Positions 61,428-64,000 of a stretch of DNA of 64,000 nt are shown here, in pieces. Source of the stretch: CAYWJT01 sp964458655 (GTDB taxonomy: Bacteria > Acidobacteriota > Aminicenantia > Aminicenantales > Saccharicenantaceae); the NCBI GenBank assembly GCA_964458655.1, contig CAYWJT010000002.1:30056-94055 (forward strand). Reading direction: 5' to 3'. The notes below the pieces were generated by a model. It saw only the letters and a program-made list of their open reading frames with translations. It did not search any database and was not told the DNA's origin. The position numbers and the translations under genes are program-made. Position 1 is the stretch's first letter; each line of letters opens with the position of its first letter.

Positions 61428-63171
61428 CGGAATCTCTCTTTTTGGCGGCCATCAGCCTGTTCATCAGGGCCTGCTGGCCTATCTGAAGCACGTTCGTGGT
61501 CAGCCAGTAGAGCACGAGGCCGCTCTGGAAATTCATGAAGAACACGGTCATGATGACCGGCATCATCAGCATCATCCTGGCCTGGGCCGGGTCGGCCGAG
61601 GTCGGGGTCATCTTCTGGGAGATGAACTGCGTGGCGCCCATCAGGATGGGCGTCACGTAATAAGGGTCGCGCACCGAAAGGTCCTTGATCCAGAGGATGA
61701 ACGGACTGTGCCTGAGCTCCACCGAGACCACCAGCATCCGGAACACGCCCCAGAAGATGGGCAGTTGGATGAGCAGCGGCAGGCAGCCGCCGGCGGGGTT
61801 GATGCCGTGCTCCTTGTAGAGCTTCATCATCTCCTCGTTCATCTGCTTGCGCTGCTCGAGGTCGGTCTTGGCCTTCTTGTACTTGGCCCGGATGGCCTTG
61901 AGCTTCGGCTGTATCTCGGCCATCTTGGCCATGGACTTGGTCGAGCTGTAGGTGAGCGGGAAGAGGATGATCTTGATGACGACGGTCATCAGGATGATGG
62001 CCAGGCCCCAGTTGGGCACGAGCCTGTAGAAGTACTTGACCATGGCCAGCATGACCTCGGCCACGGCGCCGAAAGCCCCGAAGTTGATGACCCGTTTGGC
62101 CTGGTGGCCGAAAGCCTTGAGAGCGTCGATCTCTTTCGGCCCGATGTAGGCCGAGACCGGAGCGGTCACGGCCAGGTAATAGGCCGGCACAGGCCTGCCG
62201 GTCTTCGCGTCGACCCCGCTCCCGGCCGCCGCCCCGGCGGGGGAACCGGTGGTCCCTTCGGTGGGTGCTTCAGGGACCTCCCGAATGAAAATGGCCTCGC
62301 CCCTGCCCGCCGCCGGCACGAACAGGGCCGTGAAATAATTGTCCTCGTACGCCGCCCAGTCGACGAAGTTGTAGGCGGCCTTGGCCGGGTCGAACTTGTT
62401 CTGATTGGTCCTGAACACGCGGCCGCCGGAAAAAACGGCTATGCCGGAGAAGGCGCTGTAGCGCAGCTTGATCTCCTCAGGCGAATAGTTGGCGATGCCC
62501 GGACCCCAGAGCACCGCGGCCTTCAGCGGACGGCCGTCCTTTTCGACCTTAAGTCCTATGCCGACCTCATAATCGCCGCCGCTGAAGGTGAAGGTCTTTT
62601 CGCACACTATACCATTACCATCGGAATACTCGAATTTAAGCTCACCGCGGCCGCCGTCGGCGAGCTCGAGCGAAGAACCGGAAAGCCTGTAAAGGGCGGC
62701 GTTCAGGCGCCTCGAAAGCGCGTCCGGTTCGGCGGCCGTCTCGCCCTCGAACCACAGCGAAAAGGGGTAGCGCCCGAGCTCTGCAGAGCGGGCCTGGACT
62801 AGTTCTAAGTTATTGTTATTGCTTCCTTTATGTTGCTTGAGCTGAAAACTCCTCAGGACCGCCCCTCGGTTGGACCAGACCGCACGGTAGAGCGAGGTTT
62901 CGACCACGGTTTCCGTTTCGGAATCGGCCTGGACCGCGGCCGTCGCCGCCGAGGGCCGCGCGGCCTCAGGCACGGCCGGGGCCGCGGCCGGTCCCTCGCC
63001 TGGCGCCTTCGCGAGCGGCTTTTCGGCCTCCGCCGGGGACGGTTCGGTCACAGTGGCCGCCGCCTCGACGGGCCTCGGACGGTTCTGGAGCCTGGGCTTG
63101 ACGAACAGGAGCTGCCAGCCGACCAGGACCAGGAATGAAAGGACGGTTGCGGCGATGAGTCTTTTTTCCAT
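61399..63171 (-). CDS. yidC: Membrane protein insertase YidC
   Basis: Protein of 590 residues of the Gram-negative type. An N-terminal transmembrane helix (IAATVLSFLVLVGWQLLFV) precedes a large periplasmic beta-sandwich domain (about 70-340, preceded by an Ala/Pro/Glu-rich linker). The conserved five-helix insertase core (about 355-570) contains NWGLAIILMTVVIKIILFPL, GGCLPLLIQLPIFWGVFRML and NFQSGLVLYWLTTNVLQIGQ. A basic C-terminal tail (KKRDSDGKRDKKRA) can bind ribosomes. It inserts and folds inner-membrane proteins with or without Sec. The large periplasmic domain again indicates a Gram-negative envelope. Confidence 0.97.
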   Translation of the reverse strand: MEKRLIAATVLSFLVLVGWQLLFVKPRLQNRPRPVEAAATVTEPSPAEAEKPLAKAPGEGPAAAPAVPEAARPSAATAAVQADSETETVVETSLYRAVWSNRGAVLRSFQLKQHKGSNNNNLELVQARSAELGRYPFSLWFEGETAAEPDALSRRLNAALYRLSGSSLELADGGRGELKFEYSDGNGIVCEKTFTFSGGDYEVGIGLKVEKDGRPLKAAVLWGPGIANYSPEEIKLRYSAFSGIAVFSGGRVFRTNQNKFDPAKAAYNFVDWAAYEDNYFTALFVPAAGRGEAIFIREVPEAPTEGTTGSPAGAAAGSGVDAKTGRPVPAYYLAVTAPVSAYIGPKEIDALKAFGHQAKRVINFGAFGAVAEVMLAMVKYFYRLVPNWGLAIILMTVVIKIILFPLTYSSTKSMAKMAEIQPKLKAIRAKYKKAKTDLEQRKQMNEEMMKLYKEHGINPAGGCLPLLIQLPIFWGVFRMLVVSVELRHSPFILWIKDLSVRDPYYVTPILMGATQFISQKMTPTSADPAQARMMLMMPVIMTVFFMNFQSGLVLYWLTTNVLQIGQQALMNRLMAAKKRDSDGKRDKKRA

Positions 63172-63184
63172 CGGCTATTTCCTT

Positions 63185-63397
63185 TTAAGGGACAGGGTCG
63201 ATACCGCCTTCGTGGAACGGGTGGCAGCGCAGGAGCCGTCTCAGCCCGAGCCAGGCGCCTCTGGCCGGCCCGTATCTCTCGATGGCCTCATAAGCATAGG
63301 ACGAGCAGGTCGGGTGGAACCGGCAGCTTTTCCCGATGAAGGGCGAAAGGACGAGCTGGTAGCCCCTGATGAGGAAAAGCATCGCGGATCGTATCAT
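63185..63397 (-). CDS. yidD: Membrane protein insertion efficiency factor YidD
   Basis: Protein of 70 residues, the usual length. The core is [20 protein letters not shown] followed by [13 protein letters not shown], with the conserved Cys residues, and [17 protein letters not shown] at the end. It helps YidC-dependent insertion at the inner face of the membrane. Its start overlaps the rnpA stop by 4 bases, and it lies 13 bases before yidC. Confidence 0.96.
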   Translation of the reverse strand: MIRSAMLFLIRGYQLVLSPFIGKSCRFHPTCSSYAYEAIERYGPARGAWLGLRRLLRCHPFHEGGIDPVP

Positions 63398-63753
63398 CGC
63401 GTCCTGTCTATGTTCATGGCGATCTTGCCGAAAGCCTCGAGCAGGCCGTTCTCCATCTCGGCGCGGCCGGCCCCGGCCGTTTCCGGCCTGGCCACTATGA
63501 TCAGGTCCAGGCCCGGAGGCAGCAGGCCTTTGTGCCGCCTGTAAACGTCCCGCGCCAGCCTTTTTATCCTGTTGCGCGCCACCGCTGTCCCGACCTTCTT
63601 GCCGGCGACGACGGCGAACCTTCCATAACCGAGGCTGTTCAGGCGAAAAACCAGGTGGAAGAATCTGGCCCGGACCCGGCTCCCGTTCCTGTAAAGTCCC
63701 GAAAAATCCTTCCTGGAGCGGATCCTCTCGGACCTTCTTATACGCTCATCCAT
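63394..63753 (-). CDS. rnpA: Ribonuclease P protein component
   Basis: Protein of 119 residues, basic. The RNR signature is in [20 protein letters not shown], which contacts the RNase P RNA, and FHLVFRLN plus [11 protein letters not shown] form the central strand and loop. RNase P matures the 5' ends of tRNAs. Its ATG shares one base with the rpmH stop (TAATG), showing tight coupling. Confidence 0.95.
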   Translation of the reverse strand: MDERIRRSERIRSRKDFSGLYRNGSRVRARFFHLVFRLNSLGYGRFAVVAGKKVGTAVARNRIKRLARDVYRRHKGLLPPGLDLIIVARPETAGAGRAEMENGLLEAFGKIAMNIDRTR

Positions 63754-63887
63754 TAAACGGCAAGGCGTTTCCTGCCCTTCCGCCTTCTATTCTTGAGGAC
63801 TTCCTGCCCGCCTTTGGTCTTCATGCGGACGCGGAAGCCGTGCGTCTTCTGGCGTCGTCTGTTATTCGGCTGGAATGTTCTCTTCAT
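63753..63887 (-). CDS. rpmH: 50S ribosomal protein L34
   Basis: A 44-residue, very basic protein: it begins [20 protein letters not shown] and ends [11 protein letters not shown], the textbook L34 sequence. It is the first gene of the rpmH-rnpA-yidD-yidC cluster, and its stop overlaps the rnpA start by one base. Its presence next to the window edge implies that dnaA and the replication origin are close by. Confidence 0.97.
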   Translation of the reverse strand: MKRTFQPNNRRRQKTHGFRVRMKTKGGQEVLKNRRRKGRKRLAV

Positions 63888-63913
63888 GACCTTACAACAC
63901 CTTTGAAAGCAAT

Positions 63914-63942
63914 ATGTTATCGGAAGCGGCCCCGGCTGTCAA
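63914..63942 (-). promoter_or_regulatory. Promoter of the rpmH-rnpA cluster
   Basis: On the minus strand a perfect TTGACA (63942-63937) and TAACAT (63919-63914) are separated by 17 bases, 26 bases before the rpmH start. The remaining bases up to 64000 show no gene and no clear DnaA box. Confidence 0.75.
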
Positions 63943-64000
63943 GGGAATGGTCTCGTCCACTACATTAGTGACGCGCTTGGCTGGGGATGAGTTTTGAGCC

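Noticed and set aside
63888..64000. Replication origin or dnaA at the right edge
   Set aside because: The gene order predicts it nearby, but no DnaA boxes or dnaA coding sequence are visible before 64000.
1..64000. CRISPR arrays, insertion sequences, rRNA or complete tRNA genes
   Set aside because: No regularly spaced repeats, transposase motifs, rRNA signatures or full cloverleaf sequences were seen on either strand.

Overview
The window looks like a chromosomal segment of a high-GC, Gram-negative bacterium. It carries a TonB-dependent receptor, lipoprotein signal peptides and a KDO-8-phosphate phosphatase-like gene. The Oar-like receptor without a SusD partner, PadR paired with a HAAS-domain membrane protein, a paired M16 peptidase operon and a large set of exported glycosidases would fit Candidatus Aminicenantes or another Acidobacteriota-like lineage. 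That placement is an inference from gene content; no rRNA or single decisive marker is present.

Left part (1-14490, + strand): a truncated ROK-family sugar sensor, a TonB-dependent receptor, an SSS sodium/solute symporter, a Zn-dependent and an Fe-dependent alcohol dehydrogenase, a GH95 alpha-L-fucosidase, a twin-arginine DUF3863-like protein and an S9 dipeptidyl peptidase. This reads as a regulated uptake and breakdown unit for fucose-containing glycans.

Carbohydrate island (14511-35133): a minus-strand operon runs from a GH106-like glycosidase through a sulfatase and a LamG protein to a URO-D-fold protein. Divergent from it, on the plus strand, lie a GH36-like/discoidin protein, a second GH106-like lipoprotein and a GH29 alpha-L-fucosidase. 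Then come two colliding gene relics (about 31066-31580), and on the minus strand a GH63-like lipoprotein and a second sulfatase. Taken together (GH29, GH95, two GH106-like, two sulfatases) the likely target is a sulfated fucose/rhamnose-rich polysaccharide.

Middle (35174-41585): a tight minus-strand operon of an unrecognised 411-aa protein, an SDR with an atypical active site, a cupin and a PLP aminotransferase. Next is a PadR regulator with a clear promoter and a palindromic operator, its co-transcribed HAAS membrane protein, and a TSUP-family permease.

Housekeeping (41722-45752): accA, hisS and aspS. Downstream sits one AT-rich, probably horizontally acquired gene (45905-47295), interrupted by a -1 frameshift at an A7 run, with a nuclease-like C-terminus. 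It is the best candidate here for something undescribed.

Right part (47342-63887, minus strand): two M16 peptidases, manC, a phosphomannomutase, kdsC and pyrG, then the canonical origin-proximal cluster rpmH-rnpA-yidD-yidC-jag-mnmE-mnmG-parA-parB-bactofilin. A perfect parS site lies in the 3' end of mnmG. The replication origin and dnaA probably lie just beyond the right edge.
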